A DNA stretch of 64,000 bases from Litoreibacter ponti (GCF_003054285.1 NZ_QBKS01000001.1:248001-312000), one strand, 5' to 3'; counted from the stretch's first letter, positions 35,206 through 43,992 are shown. Numbers and translations are program-made. The notes: generated by a model from the sequence alone, not told the origin.

Positions 35206-36033
35206 CTAGCCGACGAAGGCCTTCTCGACCACGTAATGTTTCGGATCGCTATTGGCGCCTTCTTCCAGGCCGAAGCCTTCAAGGATTTCTTTCAGGTCGG
35301 TATTCAGCCCGATGGAGCCACAAACCATCGCCCGGTCCGTCTCTGGCGAGATGCGGTCAATGCCAAGGTCCTTGAACACTGTGCCGTCCTGCAACAGCGT
35401 CGTGATACGGCCCATCTTGGGCGATTGCTCGCGGGTCGTGGTGGGGTAGTAGACCAGCTTGGCAAGGTTCTCCTCGCCCAGAAGCTCGCCCAGCATCTCG
35501 TCGCTGCGGATGTCCTCGATCAGCTGCTTGCCATATTCCAGCTCCGCCACGTCGCGGCAGGTGTGGGTCATGATGATCTGTTCGTAATCCTCAAAAGTCT
35601 GCGGGTCGCGCAGCAGGGATGCGAAGGGGGCAAAGCCCGTGCCGGTGGCGAAAAACCACAGCCGCTTGCCGGGCAGCAGCGCGTCATGGACCAACGTGCC
35701 CACGGGCTTGGGCCGCAGGATGATCTCGTCGCCGGGCTGGATGTGCTGCAGTTTCGAGGTCAGCGGGCCGTCCTGCACCTTGATCGAGTAGAACTCCAGC
35801 TCTTCATCCCAGCTGGGCGACGCGATGGAGTAGGCGCGCAGCAGCGGCTTCTGCTTGCCGGTCTCGGGGTGCGGATCACCCATCAGGCCGATCATCACGA
35901 ACTCGCCCGAGCGGAAGCGCAAAGAGGCGGGCCGAGTCACCCGGAACGAGAAAAGCCTGTCTGTCCAATGCTTTACCTCGGTGACGGTTTGCGCGTCGGG
36001 CAGCGTCGGGACGGGTTTGACGGGGGCATTCAT
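35206..36033 (-). CDS. fpr: Ferredoxin–NADP+ reductase
   Basis: A 275-residue FAD enzyme. FAD-binding RAYSIASPSWDEELEFYSIK, NADP-binding FFATGTGFAPFASLLRDPQ and AMVCGSIGLNTDLKE, and the C-terminus YVVEKAFVG match bacterial FPRs. It can supply reduced ferredoxin to sulfite reductase, encoded just upstream on the same strand, although its 88-base gap from the DUF934 gene leaves cotranscription uncertain. I use ATG 36033 (MNAPVKPVPTLPDAQ); ATG 36051 is also possible. Confidence 0.93.
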   Translation of the reverse strand: MNAPVKPVPTLPDAQTVTEVKHWTDRLFSFRVTRPASLRFRSGEFVMIGLMGDPHPETGKQKPLLRAYSIASPSWDEELEFYSIKVQDGPLTSKLQHIQPGDEIILRPKPVGTLVHDALLPGKRLWFFATGTGFAPFASLLRDPQTFEDYEQIIMTHTCRDVAELEYGKQLIEDIRSDEMLGELLGEENLAKLVYYPTTTREQSPKMGRITTLLQDGTVFKDLGIDRISPETDRAMVCGSIGLNTDLKEILEGFGLEEGANSDPKHYVVEKAFVG

Positions 36034-36121
36034 GGCGGTCACTTCATTCATCACGTGTCTAGCGCGGTTTACACCGCGCCCTCTTTCTAGCTTGGAAAAT
36101 GGGGTCTGGGAAGTGCGGCGC

Positions 36122-36535
36122 TCAGCCGCGCAATCTGGCTTGGTAATGGTGCGCGCGCCAGTCGGCGCGGGCCTGCCAATGGTCCTCGGGTTGGCGGGCG
36201 GCGAGGGTCTCGTCGATCTCGACCTCGTCAAAACCCGACCGCCGCGCCATGGCGTATTGATCGGCAAGCACATGGCCGCGCGCGCGCAGCCGCCCGGTGA
36301 AGCCCATCAGACGCAACCGGCGCGCGATGGTGAAGCCGCGCCCATCGGCCGACGACGGGAAATCCACCCGGATCATGTCGATCTCGGAGACCCGATTGGC
36401 AAGGCCCGACGGATCGGCATCGGACGGGATGTCGATACAGCAGGGCGTGTCATTGGCGGGCAGGTCGGCCAGGGCCGTAAACCCCCGATCCCACGTGTCC
36501 GGCGCGAAGCCTTGATCGGTAACGATAACGCTCAT
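36122..36535 (-). CDS. DUF934-family protein of the sulfate-assimilation operon
   Basis: A 137-residue protein from ATG 36535 in an ATGA overlap with cysH. It has the DUF934 pattern: IDMIRVDFPSSADGRGFTIARRLR, GFTGRLRARGHVLADQYAMA, RRSGFDEVEID. DUF934 genes accompany cysH/cysI in many proteobacteria and the product is thought to help sulfite reduction, possibly in electron supply; the mechanism is not established. Confidence 0.88.
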   Translation of the reverse strand: MSVIVTDQGFAPDTWDRGFTALADLPANDTPCCIDIPSDADPSGLANRVSEIDMIRVDFPSSADGRGFTIARRLRLMGFTGRLRARGHVLADQYAMARRSGFDEVEIDETLAARQPEDHWQARADWRAHHYQARLRG

Positions 36536-37251
36536 GCCGCGCTCTCCTGTCTGATGATTTTGCCATCCACGATGTGAATCCCGCATTCGGTTTTTTCCAT
36601 TCCACGCCAACGCCCTGCGCGGGGGTCTTCACCTTCCGCGACCTTGGTAGTGCAAGGTGTGCAGCCCAGCGAGGTGAAGCCGCGCGCGACCAGCGGGTGG
36701 CGGGGCAGATTGTGCGTGTCCATATAGGCCGCGATCCGGGCGGTGTCCCAGTCGGCCAGCGGGTTCACCTTGATCTTGCGATCCTGCTTTTCATAAAGCG
36801 GCAGCGCCGCGCGGACCCCGCCATGGGCGCGTTTGCGCCCGGTGATCCAGCCGTCGAACTCGGCCAGTGCTTCGGCCAGCGGCTCGGTCTTGCGCAGCGC
36901 GCAGCAGGCATCGGGGTCGATCGTGTGCAGGATGCTGTCCACGTCGCGCTCCATCAGCCGCGCGCGGGACGGGCGGATGACGCGGATATCGCTCAGGCCC
37001 AGATGTTTGGCCACCTCGCGCTGATAGGTCAGCGTCTCTGGGAACAACATCTCGGTGTTTAGAAACAGCACCGGCGTGTCCGGGTTGGCCTGCGCGACCA
37101 TGTGCAGCAGCACGACACTTTCCGCGCCAAAGCTCGACACCAGTGCGACGCGCCCGATCTGGATGTCGTCCAGCGCGTGGCTCACAATGGTTTGCGCATC
37201 GCTTTTGCGGTGCAGGATGTTGCGGCGCTCGGCCAGTTCCTTAAGCGGCAT
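36532..37251 (-). CDS. cysH: Assimilatory adenylyl-/phosphoadenylyl-sulfate reductase
   Basis: A 239-residue PP-loop enzyme reducing activated sulfate to sulfite. It has SSFGAESVVLLHM, FLNTEMLFPETLTYQ, and the Cys pairs CC (DPDACCALRKTEPL) and CxxC (GCTPCT) that bind a [4Fe-4S] cluster. That cluster marks the APS-reductase type and makes APS the likely substrate. C-terminal ECGIH carries the catalytic Cys. ATG 37251 (MPLKELAERRN) lies 11 bases inside cysI. Confidence 0.94.
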   Translation of the reverse strand: MPLKELAERRNILHRKSDAQTIVSHALDDIQIGRVALVSSFGAESVVLLHMVAQANPDTPVLFLNTEMLFPETLTYQREVAKHLGLSDIRVIRPSRARLMERDVDSILHTIDPDACCALRKTEPLAEALAEFDGWITGRKRAHGGVRAALPLYEKQDRKIKVNPLADWDTARIAAYMDTHNLPRHPLVARGFTSLGCTPCTTKVAEGEDPRAGRWRGMEKTECGIHIVDGKIIRQESAA

Positions 37252-38905
37252 TGGCTTTTGCCTCCGGATAGAGCGCAGCCTTGAACGGCGCGAGGCCAAG
37301 GCGGCGATAGGCGTCGATGAAGCGCTCGTCCGCATCCACGCGTAGGTCGAGATAGGCCGCGATCAGACGCTCGATGGCGGGCACAATCTCGTCATAGGCA
37401 AAGCCCGGTCCGGCCCGCTCGCCCACGGCGGCGGTCTCAGTATGGTCGCCGCCGAGCGTGATCTGGTAGTTCTCCACGCCAGCCCGGTCGAGGCCGAGGA
37501 TGCCGATATGGGCCACATGGTGGTGGCCGCAGGCATTGATGCAGCCCGAGATTTTGATCTTAAGATCGCCGATATCATGCTCCAGCTTCAATTCGTCAAA
37601 GCGGGTCGCGATCTGCTGTGCCACGGGGATCGAGCGGGCCGTCGCCAGCGCGCAGTAATCCATGCCGGGGCAGGCGATGATGTCGGAGATCAGGCCGATA
37701 TTGGCCGTAGCCAAACCAACCTCTTTTAGCCGCGCATGTATCGCGGGCAGGTCGGCGCGGTGCACATGTGGCAGGATCACGTTCTGCTCGTGACTGATGC
37801 GCAGCTCGTCATGGGCGAACTCACGTGCAATCTGCGCCATCACCCGCATCTGGTCAGAGGTCGCATCGCCCGGCGTGTCGCCTTGCTTTTTGATGCTGAT
37901 CGACACGATGGCGTAATCATCATTGCGGTGCTTGGTGATGTTGGTGTCGACCCAGGACCGGAATACCGAGTCCTCGTGATAGGCGGCCTTAAATGGGGCA
38001 ACCGAGCCGGTCTTGAAGTCGGGGGCGGCGAACTGCGCCTCGATCCCGGCCAGCATCTCCTGATCGACGCCGGAGAACAGCGGACGCAGCTGGGCGAACC
38101 GCTCTTCCACCAGATCGCGGATCGTCTCGATCCCGTTCTCATGCACGGTGATCTTGATGCGGGCCTTGTATTTGTTGTCGCGGCGGCCCAGCAGGTTGTA
38201 GACGCTGACGATGGCCTCGGCATAGGGCAGCAGGTCGGCCTTGGGCAGGAACTCCCGCAACACTTTGCCGATCATGGGCGTGCGGCCCAGACCGCCACCG
38301 ACGATCACTTCGTAGCCCTTTTCGCCGTCCCGCTCGACCATGCGCAGGCCGATATCATGGGCCTTGGTCACGGCGCGGTCATTGGGCGAGCCGGTCACCG
38401 CTATCTTGAACTTGCGCGGCAGGAACTGAAATTCCGGGTGGTCGGTGGACCATTGACGAAGCAATTCAGCTGTCGGGCGGGGGTCTTCGATCTCATCCGC
38501 GGCGGCGCCTGCGAAATGGTCCGAAGTCACGTTGCGGATCGTGTTGCCAGAGGTCTGGATCGCATGCATGCCAACCTCGCCCAACGCGTCGAGCATATCC
38601 GGCACGTCGCGCAGTTTCGGCCAGTTATACTGGATGTTCTGGCGCGTGGTGAAGTGGCCGTAGCCCTTGTCCCACTTGTCCGCGATCATCGCCAACTGGT
38701 CCATCTGCGCGCTGTTCAGCGTGCCATAGGGGATGGCCACGCGAAGCATATAGGCGTGCAGTTGCAGGTAGAGCCCGTTCATCAGGCGCAGTGGCTTGAA
38801 CTCGTCCTCGGTCAGGGAGCCGTCGATACGGCGCTCGACCTGGGCACGAAACTGCGCGTTGCGCACGGCCAGAAAGTCGCGGTCGAAGTCATTGTATTGA
38901 TACAT
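37241..38905 (-). CDS. cysI: Sulfite reductase hemoprotein (ferredoxin/nitrite reductase family)
   Basis: A 554-residue siroheme [4Fe-4S] enzyme reducing sulfite to sulfide. Siroheme and cluster ligands are in CPGMDYC (C-x5-C) and SGCINACGHHH (C-x3-C). Ferrodoxin-like repeats include YGHFTTRQNIQYNWPKL and LRISHEQNVILPHV. The family also contains nitrite reductases; the cysG/cysH context supports sulfite. The start lies directly after the DUF2849 stop. Confidence 0.93.
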   Translation of the reverse strand: MYQYNDFDRDFLAVRNAQFRAQVERRIDGSLTEDEFKPLRLMNGLYLQLHAYMLRVAIPYGTLNSAQMDQLAMIADKWDKGYGHFTTRQNIQYNWPKLRDVPDMLDALGEVGMHAIQTSGNTIRNVTSDHFAGAAADEIEDPRPTAELLRQWSTDHPEFQFLPRKFKIAVTGSPNDRAVTKAHDIGLRMVERDGEKGYEVIVGGGLGRTPMIGKVLREFLPKADLLPYAEAIVSVYNLLGRRDNKYKARIKITVHENGIETIRDLVEERFAQLRPLFSGVDQEMLAGIEAQFAAPDFKTGSVAPFKAAYHEDSVFRSWVDTNITKHRNDDYAIVSISIKKQGDTPGDATSDQMRVMAQIAREFAHDELRISHEQNVILPHVHRADLPAIHARLKEVGLATANIGLISDIIACPGMDYCALATARSIPVAQQIATRFDELKLEHDIGDLKIKISGCINACGHHHVAHIGILGLDRAGVENYQITLGGDHTETAAVGERAGPGFAYDEIVPAIERLIAAYLDLRVDADERFIDAYRRLGLAPFKAALYPEAKANAA

Positions 38906-39205
38906 CTAAAGGTGCTCCTGCTTGCCGTGCGCATAGTTGCTCGGGCCTTTGGTGCGGAATGTTTCGCGGAAATGGGTTGGGACGGGCTGGCCGTTCTCGA
39001 TGGCGACCTCGGCGAGGTAGACGCCCACCACCACATCGGCCTGCGCGCTGGCATGCAGCAGGCGCAGATCGCCATGGGCGGCCTCGTCGATCACCTCTGC
39101 CTCCTCGATCCGGCGTGACCACTGATCGTCTGCGGTCAGGTAGACCACGTCGCCTTCAAGCAACGCGTTGGCGGTGACGACTTTGGGGGTAAACGGCTTG
39201 CTCAT
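38906..39205 (-). CDS. DUF2849-family protein
   Basis: A 99-residue protein from ATG 39205 with GGAGG upstream, overlapping cysG by ATGA. The sequence KVVTANALLEGDVVYLTADD, RRIEEAEVIDEAAHGDLRLL and GPSNYAHGKQEHL matches DUF2849, found between cysG and cysI in alphaproteobacteria. Small, soluble, no known activity; a helper of the sulfite reductase is inferred from strict neighbourhood. Confidence 0.88.
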   Translation of the reverse strand: MSKPFTPKVVTANALLEGDVVYLTADDQWSRRIEEAEVIDEAAHGDLRLLHASAQADVVVGVYLAEVAIENGQPVPTHFRETFRTKGPSNYAHGKQEHL

Positions 39206-40581
39206 ATCGCAGCCTCCATGTTGATCTGATCTGCGGCGTCCATCGCCGCCCGGGGGGCGAGACCCAGGAACACCAGTGCGGGACCGGCGAGGTTTGCGTT
39301 TGTCAGCGTCGGCTCCAACTCGCCGATTGTGGTCGACAGGATGCGCTGATCGGGGCGTGAGGCGTTCTCGATCACCGTGACCGGCGTCGCGGCATCCGCG
39401 CCATGCATCAGCAGGCGGCCTTGGATGAAGCGGGCGGATTTCTTGCCCATGTAGATCGCGGCGACCTTGCCCGGTTGGGCCAGTGTCTTCCAGTCGTGAT
39501 CGACAAAGCCCTTGGTGTCGTGGCCGGTGATGAACCGAACGCCGGAGTTGCGCCCGCGCTTGGTAAAGCTCTGGCCAAGGGCCGCGACAGCGGCGGAGGC
39601 GGACGTGATGCCCGGCACGATCGTCCACGCGATGCCCGAGGCCTCGCAAGCCTCGATCTCTTCATCGAGGCGGCCGAACACGGTGGGATCACCCGATTTC
39701 AGGCGCACCACATGGGCACCGCCGCGCGCATGGCTGACGATCATTTCATTGATCGCGTCCTGGGTCACGGAAGGCCCAAACCCTTCCTTGCCAGCTGACA
39801 GCATGATTGCTTCCCGGCGGGCAAGCTCAAGAATTTCCGGGGCGACCAGACGGTCGTAGATCACCACATCCGCTTCATCGAGCGCCTTGCGCGCCTTCAG
39901 GGTCAGCAATTCCGGGTCACCGGGGCCTGCGCCCACCAGATCAACGCGGCCTTCCTTGATGTCCGCGTTCAAATGCTTGTCGAGCAGCGCCTCCAAGGTG
40001 TCCTGCGCGTCCGTCTCGGACGCGACGTCGGTGTTATAGTACTCCGCCCAGAAGTCGCGTCGCTTGACGCCGAAGGGCAGGGCCTCGGCCTTGGCGCGGA
40101 AGGCTTTGCCAATGCGGGCCATCAGGCCAAGGCGCGGGGACAGCTTCTCTTCGATGTCTTTTTTGATCGCGCGGGCCAGCACCGGGGCGGCGCCTTCTGT
40201 GCCGATGGCCACGACCACCGGGTCTCGGTCGACCATGGCGGGGGTGATGAACTGGCTGTCGCCCAGATTGTCGACGATGTTGACCAGCGCGCCGTCGCGA
40301 TGGGCCAGCTCGGCCACCCGCGCGTCTTCCGCGTCGTCCTCATTGGCCGCATAGAACAGCCGCGCGCACATCGCGTCGCCCGGCTCCATGGCGCGGGGGA
40401 TCAGGGTCAGGCGCGCCTCTGCCGCCCATTTCTTGATCTCGGGCGCTGCATTGGCGGCGACCACCGTCAGGTTGGCCTCGGTCTTCAATAGCAGCCGCAG
40501 CTTGGCAAGCGCCGCTTCGCCGCCGCCAGAGACGACCACGCGGCGACCTTCCAGGGCCATAAAGATCGGGAAATGCTTCAT
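39202..40581 (-). CDS. cysG: Siroheme synthase CysG
   Basis: A 459-residue trifunctional enzyme. Residues 1-150 form the precorrin-2 dehydrogenase/ferrochelatase (RRVVVSGGGEAALAKLRLLL; NIVDNLGDSQFITPAMVDRD). Residues about 212-450 form uroporphyrinogen III methyltransferase (LVGAGPGDPELLTLKA, VIYDRLV, VRLKSGDPTVFGR, PGITSASAAVAALG). It makes the siroheme cofactor of sulfite reductase, so cofactor and apoenzyme are coexpressed. First gene of the operon, divergent from an Lrp regulator. Confidence 0.96.
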   Translation of the reverse strand: MKHFPIFMALEGRRVVVSGGGEAALAKLRLLLKTEANLTVVAANAAPEIKKWAAEARLTLIPRAMEPGDAMCARLFYAANEDDAEDARVAELAHRDGALVNIVDNLGDSQFITPAMVDRDPVVVAIGTEGAAPVLARAIKKDIEEKLSPRLGLMARIGKAFRAKAEALPFGVKRRDFWAEYYNTDVASETDAQDTLEALLDKHLNADIKEGRVDLVGAGPGDPELLTLKARKALDEADVVIYDRLVAPEILELARREAIMLSAGKEGFGPSVTQDAINEMIVSHARGGAHVVRLKSGDPTVFGRLDEEIEACEASGIAWTIVPGITSASAAVAALGQSFTKRGRNSGVRFITGHDTKGFVDHDWKTLAQPGKVAAIYMGKKSARFIQGRLLMHGADAATPVTVIENASRPDQRILSTTIGELEPTLTNANLAGPALVFLGLAPRAAMDAADQINMEAAI

Positions 40582-40620
40582 CGGAGCCTGTCCTTCGTTG
40601 TCTTGGCTCTAAAATTAGAA

Positions 40621-40665
40621 AATATTCCTAAGAAAGCCTATCCCTGCACGCAGATAAGGAATATT
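40621..40665. promoter_or_regulatory. Inverted repeat in the cysG–Lrp intergenic region
   Basis: AATATTCCT (40621-40629) and AGGAATATT (40657-40665) form a perfect 9-bp inverted repeat with 27 bases between. The whole region is AT-rich against its surroundings. Position between the divergent cysG operon and an Lrp-type gene makes it a candidate operator for that regulator. Confidence 0.5.
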
Positions 40666-40720
40666 GTTCGCCAAAATTGGAAATCAGGAACCCCTGTTTC
40701 GAAAATAAGGACCTGTTGGA

Positions 40721-41182
40721 ATGAACGTGCGGCTGGACGACACAGACCGGAAAATTCTCGCGGCGCTGCAAGAGGACGCCTCACAGAGTCTTGATGAAAT
40801 TGCCAAGAAAACAGGCAGTTCAAAGACGCCGGTGTGGAACAGAATCAAGAAGTTGCGCGCCGCGGGGGTCATCAAATACGACACCTCGGTGCTCGATCCG
40901 GAAAAGCTGGGGCTGGAGGCCTGCTTCTTCGTGCTCATCCGCACGTCCGAGCATGAGGCCGATTGGCAAGACCGGTTCCTGCGCACGCTGCAGGCCCGCC
41001 CCGAGGTGATGGAGGCGCACCGGCTGGCGGGCGACATTGATTACATCCTGAAAGTTCGCGTCCACAACGCCCGCGCCTATGACGCGTTCTATCAGGCGTT
41101 GATTTCGGAAGTGCGTATCTTCAACGTGACCGCCTTGCTGTCGATGGAAGAGATCAAATCCACCACCGCTTTGCCGCTTTAG
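40721..41182 (+). CDS. Lrp/AsnC-family transcriptional regulator
   Basis: A 153-residue regulator: N-terminal HTH (LDDTDRKILAALQEDASQSL, IAKKTGSSKTPVWNRIKKLR) and C-terminal RAM ligand-binding domain (HRLAGDIDYILKVRVHNARA). It is divergent from cysG with a 139-base shared promoter region and is likely to control sulfate assimilation in response to a sulfur amino acid, an inference from position. Its stop overlaps the convergent gene by 3 bases. Confidence 0.92.
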   Translation: MNVRLDDTDRKILAALQEDASQSLDEIAKKTGSSKTPVWNRIKKLRAAGVIKYDTSVLDPEKLGLEACFFVLIRTSEHEADWQDRFLRTLQARPEVMEAHRLAGDIDYILKVRVHNARAYDAFYQALISEVRIFNVTALLSMEEIKSTTALPL

Positions 41183-41631
41183 CTGGCGAGCGCCGCGGGC
41201 TCCGGCTCTGCAAGGCGGCGAGATGCAAACAGCGGTGCGTCGTCGAAGTCGATCTTCTTGGCCGCCCGCGCGCTGCCGGTGACCGAAGCCAGGGCGATCT
41301 GCGAGATGAGCTGCGCACTGAGCGTCGGCGAGGCCATGCCAGCCAGGCTTGGTAGCAGATCGTAAAGTTCGTCCACATCAGCATCCGTTCGGTCGGTCAA
41401 GATCACGGTCTTGACGAAGGGCGCGCGTTTTTCCGCGGACAGAGCCACCGCATGGGTCAACCGCCCGCCGACCCGTTCGGTCATGACGATCAGATCGAAA
41501 ATCCACGCCCGCGCATGGGCCTGCGCCATCATCACGCTTTCAGAATTGATCACCGTGAAGCCTTGCTTCGCCAGCACATCGGTCAGGTGATGGTGGATAT
41601 TTGGATCATCGGACAGGATCAGGGCGTGCAT
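41179..41631 (-). CDS. Receiver-like protein lacking the phosphoacceptor Asp
   Basis: A 150-residue protein. The N-terminal half follows a CheY-like plan: ALILSDDPNIHHHLTDVLAKQGF, then IFDLIVMTERVGG and KTVILTDRTDADVDEL. The acidic pair (DD at 8-9) is present, but the position of the phosphorylated Asp holds Thr (LIVMTERV). It is therefore probably a pseudo-receiver or a distant relative working by binding alone. The C-terminal 50 residues are low complexity. It converges on the Lrp gene. Confidence 0.6.
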   Translation of the reverse strand: MHALILSDDPNIHHHLTDVLAKQGFTVINSESVMMAQAHARAWIFDLIVMTERVGGRLTHAVALSAEKRAPFVKTVILTDRTDADVDELYDLLPSLAGMASPTLSAQLISQIALASVTGSARAAKKIDFDDAPLFASRRLAEPEPAALAS

Positions 41632-41849
41632 GGCGACCTCGGGCAGCTGGGGCGTCTTTTCGCCAAGCTAGCGGCTGATCGGTAAAGATTGTCCTAAGGG
41701 ATGCACTTTTCTCTCGCGGCGGCTGAGAAGTCCTGGAGAGACGACGTCCGACCTCGTGAATGATGATCTCAGTAAGCGGCAAACGCCCGTTCTGAGCCCA
41801 TACCTACCAAGATGCCGCGTCGCGACGAATGTCCGGTTTAGGATCCAGC

Positions 41850-42410
41850 TTAGCTCGGCTTGTTCCCTCGACGCTGCGCAAGCTCACGATAGAGTGCGGG
41901 TGGGCTCACGCCGATCCAATCAGCGACGCGCACCCACTCACCTTCTTTCGGGCGGCCAAAGAGTTCGAGATAAGCATCCAGACGATCTGCCACCTTTCGT
42001 CTGCGCATAATCTCAATGCGAGTGCGCAAACTCTGTACCTCTCTTGCTGTGCGCGCGAAAGCCTTGATCGAAAGACGGTCTGACGAGGCGACATTCTCCA
42101 AATGCGCGATCAACTTGGCTTTGGGGATCATAGAGACTGTTGTCGTGATATCCGTCACAGCATCGCAGTGATATCGATCCGCAAAAAGGGACGCTTCGGC
42201 CACCAGACCTCCTGTATTTGCTGTATGTAGTGTCAAAAGCCCACCATCTTGCAGCGCCCGCTGTAAGAAGAGTCGCCCATCACTGACCAGAAACGCCCAT
42301 TCAACTTGGTCGCCTCGCCTAAACAGCGTTTCGCCCGCGTCCAACGTTCGTTTGGGTGCGCCATCAAAATACTGAAGCCAATGATCTGACATGGTTTCTA
42401 TCATGTTCAT
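41850..42410 (-). CDS. Crp/Fnr-family regulator
   Basis: A 186-residue protein from ATG 42410 (MNMIETMSDHW). A cyclic-nucleotide-binding-like domain is visible (RTLDAGETLFRRGDQVEWAF, VSDGRLFLQRALQDGGLLTL, GGLVAEASLFADRYHCDAV). A short C-terminal winged HTH ends WVRVADWIGVSPPALYRELAQRRG. No FNR-type cluster Cys pattern is seen. It is divergent from the Spy/CpxP-like gene and lies at the edge of the copper island, so a metal or stress role is plausible. Several in-frame ATGs make the start uncertain. Confidence 0.78.
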   Translation of the reverse strand: MNMIETMSDHWLQYFDGAPKRTLDAGETLFRRGDQVEWAFLVSDGRLFLQRALQDGGLLTLHTANTGGLVAEASLFADRYHCDAVTDITTTVSMIPKAKLIAHLENVASSDRLSIKAFARTAREVQSLRTRIEIMRRRKVADRLDAYLELFGRPKEGEWVRVADWIGVSPPALYRELAQRRGNKPS

Positions 42411-42469
42411 TTTCGCCCACGTCATGCAATGCCTTCGTGCAAAAGCTGGATCGATCAAGGACTTCAATT

Positions 42470-43066
42470 ATGGGTATCAAACACTTTGCACTTCTTTTGA
42501 TGGCTTTCCCTAATAATGCGTTGTCTCAAACCCACGATGGAAGTCATGGTTCGACGCCTTCCGCCTATGCAGGTGAAGAAACTCGCTTGATCAAGTCTCT
42601 TTCGGAACAAGACCTAGAAGAAATCGCGCATGGCGGCGGATGGGGACTCGCACGCGCCGCCGAGCTCAATGGTGTTCCAGGGCCCACTCACCTTCTTGAG
42701 CTTGCCGTTGAAGTCGGTCTGACTGATCAGCAGCGCGAGGATATCGAGGCGATCCGGGCGCAGATGCAAGCAGACGCCATAACTGCCGGGGAGCGGTTCG
42801 TCGCGGCAGAACGAGCGCTGGACGAAGCTTTTCAACAAGGTGCACCTAATGCGGAAGCGCTCAAACGGCTGGTGGCCGAAGCAGGTAAAGCGCGGGCAGC
42901 TCTCCGCCTCGTCCATCTGAATGCACATCTTTTGACTTTGCCTTTGCTGACAAATGCCCAAGTCAGCCAGTACTCGGTCTTGCGCGGTTATTCAGATGAT
43001 CCCTGTGCCTCTGTTCCTGAGGGGCATGACCCGGAGATGTGGCGTAGCCATAACGGATGCAATTAG
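42470..43066 (+). CDS. Spy/CpxP-like periplasmic protein
   Basis: A 198-residue protein from ATG 42470 (MGIKHFALLLMAFPNNALSQ, signal peptide) with AAGGA upstream. The mature protein has LLELAVEVGLTDQQREDIEA, an LTxxQ motif as in Spy/CpxP/CnrX-type proteins, then long charged helices (AAERALDEAFQQG, LKRLVAEAGKARAAL) and a second LTNAQ motif near the end. These proteins act as periplasmic chaperones or metal sensors. A His-rich N-terminus (HDGSHG) fits metal contact. Upstream of the copper operon. Confidence 0.72.
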   Translation: MGIKHFALLLMAFPNNALSQTHDGSHGSTPSAYAGEETRLIKSLSEQDLEEIAHGGGWGLARAAELNGVPGPTHLLELAVEVGLTDQQREDIEAIRAQMQADAITAGERFVAAERALDEAFQQGAPNAEALKRLVAEAGKARAALRLVHLNAHLLTLPLLTNAQVSQYSVLRGYSDDPCASVPEGHDPEMWRSHNGCN

Positions 43067-43108
43067 GCTCGATTACGGCGACACATCCTCGTGACTTGTC
43101 AAAGTCCT

Positions 43109-43125
43109 ATACCCCCAGTAGGTAT
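43109..43125. promoter_or_regulatory. Putative CsoR operator upstream of the copper operon
   Basis: The 17-base site ATACCCCCAGTAGGTAT shares size and layout with the csoR intergenic operator (ATACCCC-ATG-GGGGTAT): seven identical bases on the left, ATACCCC, and five of seven on the right. It ends six bases before the ATG at 43131, so binding would cover the start of the transcript or the ribosome-binding region. Confidence 0.65.
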
Positions 43126-43130
43126 TGGGC

Positions 43131-43466
43131 ATGTTTCGCTTGGTGCTGTCGATCCTTCTTGTCGTTGCCTTCGCTGGTGCTTCCACCGCGTCTGTCATGC
43201 ATGGCTTGAGCCACGGATCGGACCACGTAAACCACCACGTGGACATGACCGAAAGCGATCCTTTGGCTGATGCTGAGAAGGCACTCGCGGACTGCTGCGA
43301 CGCCACCAGCGGCATGGGGTCAATGCCCTGTTTTGGCGATCTCGCGGCCACTTCTGCTATTTTACAGGTCATTCCCGCGAGCAGATCGGTTGTTAGTGTT
43401 CTGTACGCTGATTTCGACTTTGCAAATCTGACGCTCGCTGTCCCAACCGGTCCTCCGAAAGTCTGA
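43131..43466 (+). CDS. Small exported His/Met/Cys-containing protein, first gene of the copper operon
   Basis: A 111-residue protein from ATG 43131. A hydrophobic N-terminus (MFRLVLSILLVVAFAGAST) is followed by a candidate metal-binding segment, MHGLSHGSDHVNHHVDM, and CCDATSGMGSMPC. No family recognised. No ribosome-binding site is visible because the operator occupies the space, so a very short leader is possible. Copper binding in the periplasm is inferred from composition and context. Confidence 0.65.
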   Translation: MFRLVLSILLVVAFAGASTASVMHGLSHGSDHVNHHVDMTESDPLADAEKALADCCDATSGMGSMPCFGDLAATSAILQVIPASRSVVSVLYADFDFANLTLAVPTGPPKV

Positions 43467-43524
43467 GCGGCAACGGGCGCTGGCCCGCAGTCTATTCAAC
43501 TTTCAAATCAAAGGACCGACAGAC

Positions 43525-43992
43525 ATGATCACACGTCGTCACTTCACCACCCTATCTGCAACAGCTCTTGTCATGGCTGCCCTGCCTGCTCGTGCTGGCA
43601 CACCTATGCGCGTTCTCGCCTCACCAGGCTGCGGATGCTGTCACGCCTGGGCTGACCTAGCTCGCGCACGCGGCTACGCCGTCACCGTCGAGGAACTGAC
43701 CGACCCCAATGCGCAGAAGTCAGAGCGTGGCATTCCGCTTGAGCTCGCCTCCTGTCACACCATTGAAGCGGATGGATATGTCTTCGAAGGCCATGTGCCG
43801 TTCGAAGCATTGGAAGCCGTTTTGCAGGATCGCCCAGACATCACTGGGCTTGCTGTTCCGGGCATGCCGATGGGCTCTCCCGGCATGGGCGACGACCCGT
43901 CTGCCCGCTACGATGTCATTGCATTTGGTGGAGAGGCTGGCACCGGCACGGTATACTACCGCGCTGGCACGGCACAGCCGTTCGACACCTGA
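43525..43992 (+). CDS. DUF411 metal-binding protein with Tat-type signal
   Basis: A 155-residue protein. MITRRHFTTLSATALVMAAL has the twin-arginine pattern of a Tat signal. The mature part holds CGCCHAW (C36, C38, C39, H40) and the DUF411 continuation RGYAVTVEELTD, then GIPLELASCHTIEADGYVFE GHVP and PGMPMGSPGM. DUF411 proteins occur in copper and silver resistance clusters. Its export fits a periplasmic copper-binding role. Ends in a TGATG overlap with the cytochrome gene. Confidence 0.85.
   Translation: MITRRHFTTLSATALVMAALPARAGTPMRVLASPGCGCCHAWADLARARGYAVTVEELTDPNAQKSERGIPLELASCHTIEADGYVFEGHVPFEALEAVLQDRPDITGLAVPGMPMGSPGMGDDPSARYDVIAFGGEAGTGTVYYRAGTAQPFDT

Noticed and set aside
37736..39118. 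460-codon plus-strand frame over cysI
   Set aside because: Antisense shadow of sulfite reductase.
41756..42083. Overlapping 84-codon frames upstream of the Crp-like gene's 3' end
   Set aside because: Mostly antisense to the regulator; no start signal or domain. The gap 41632-41849 shows no supported gene.
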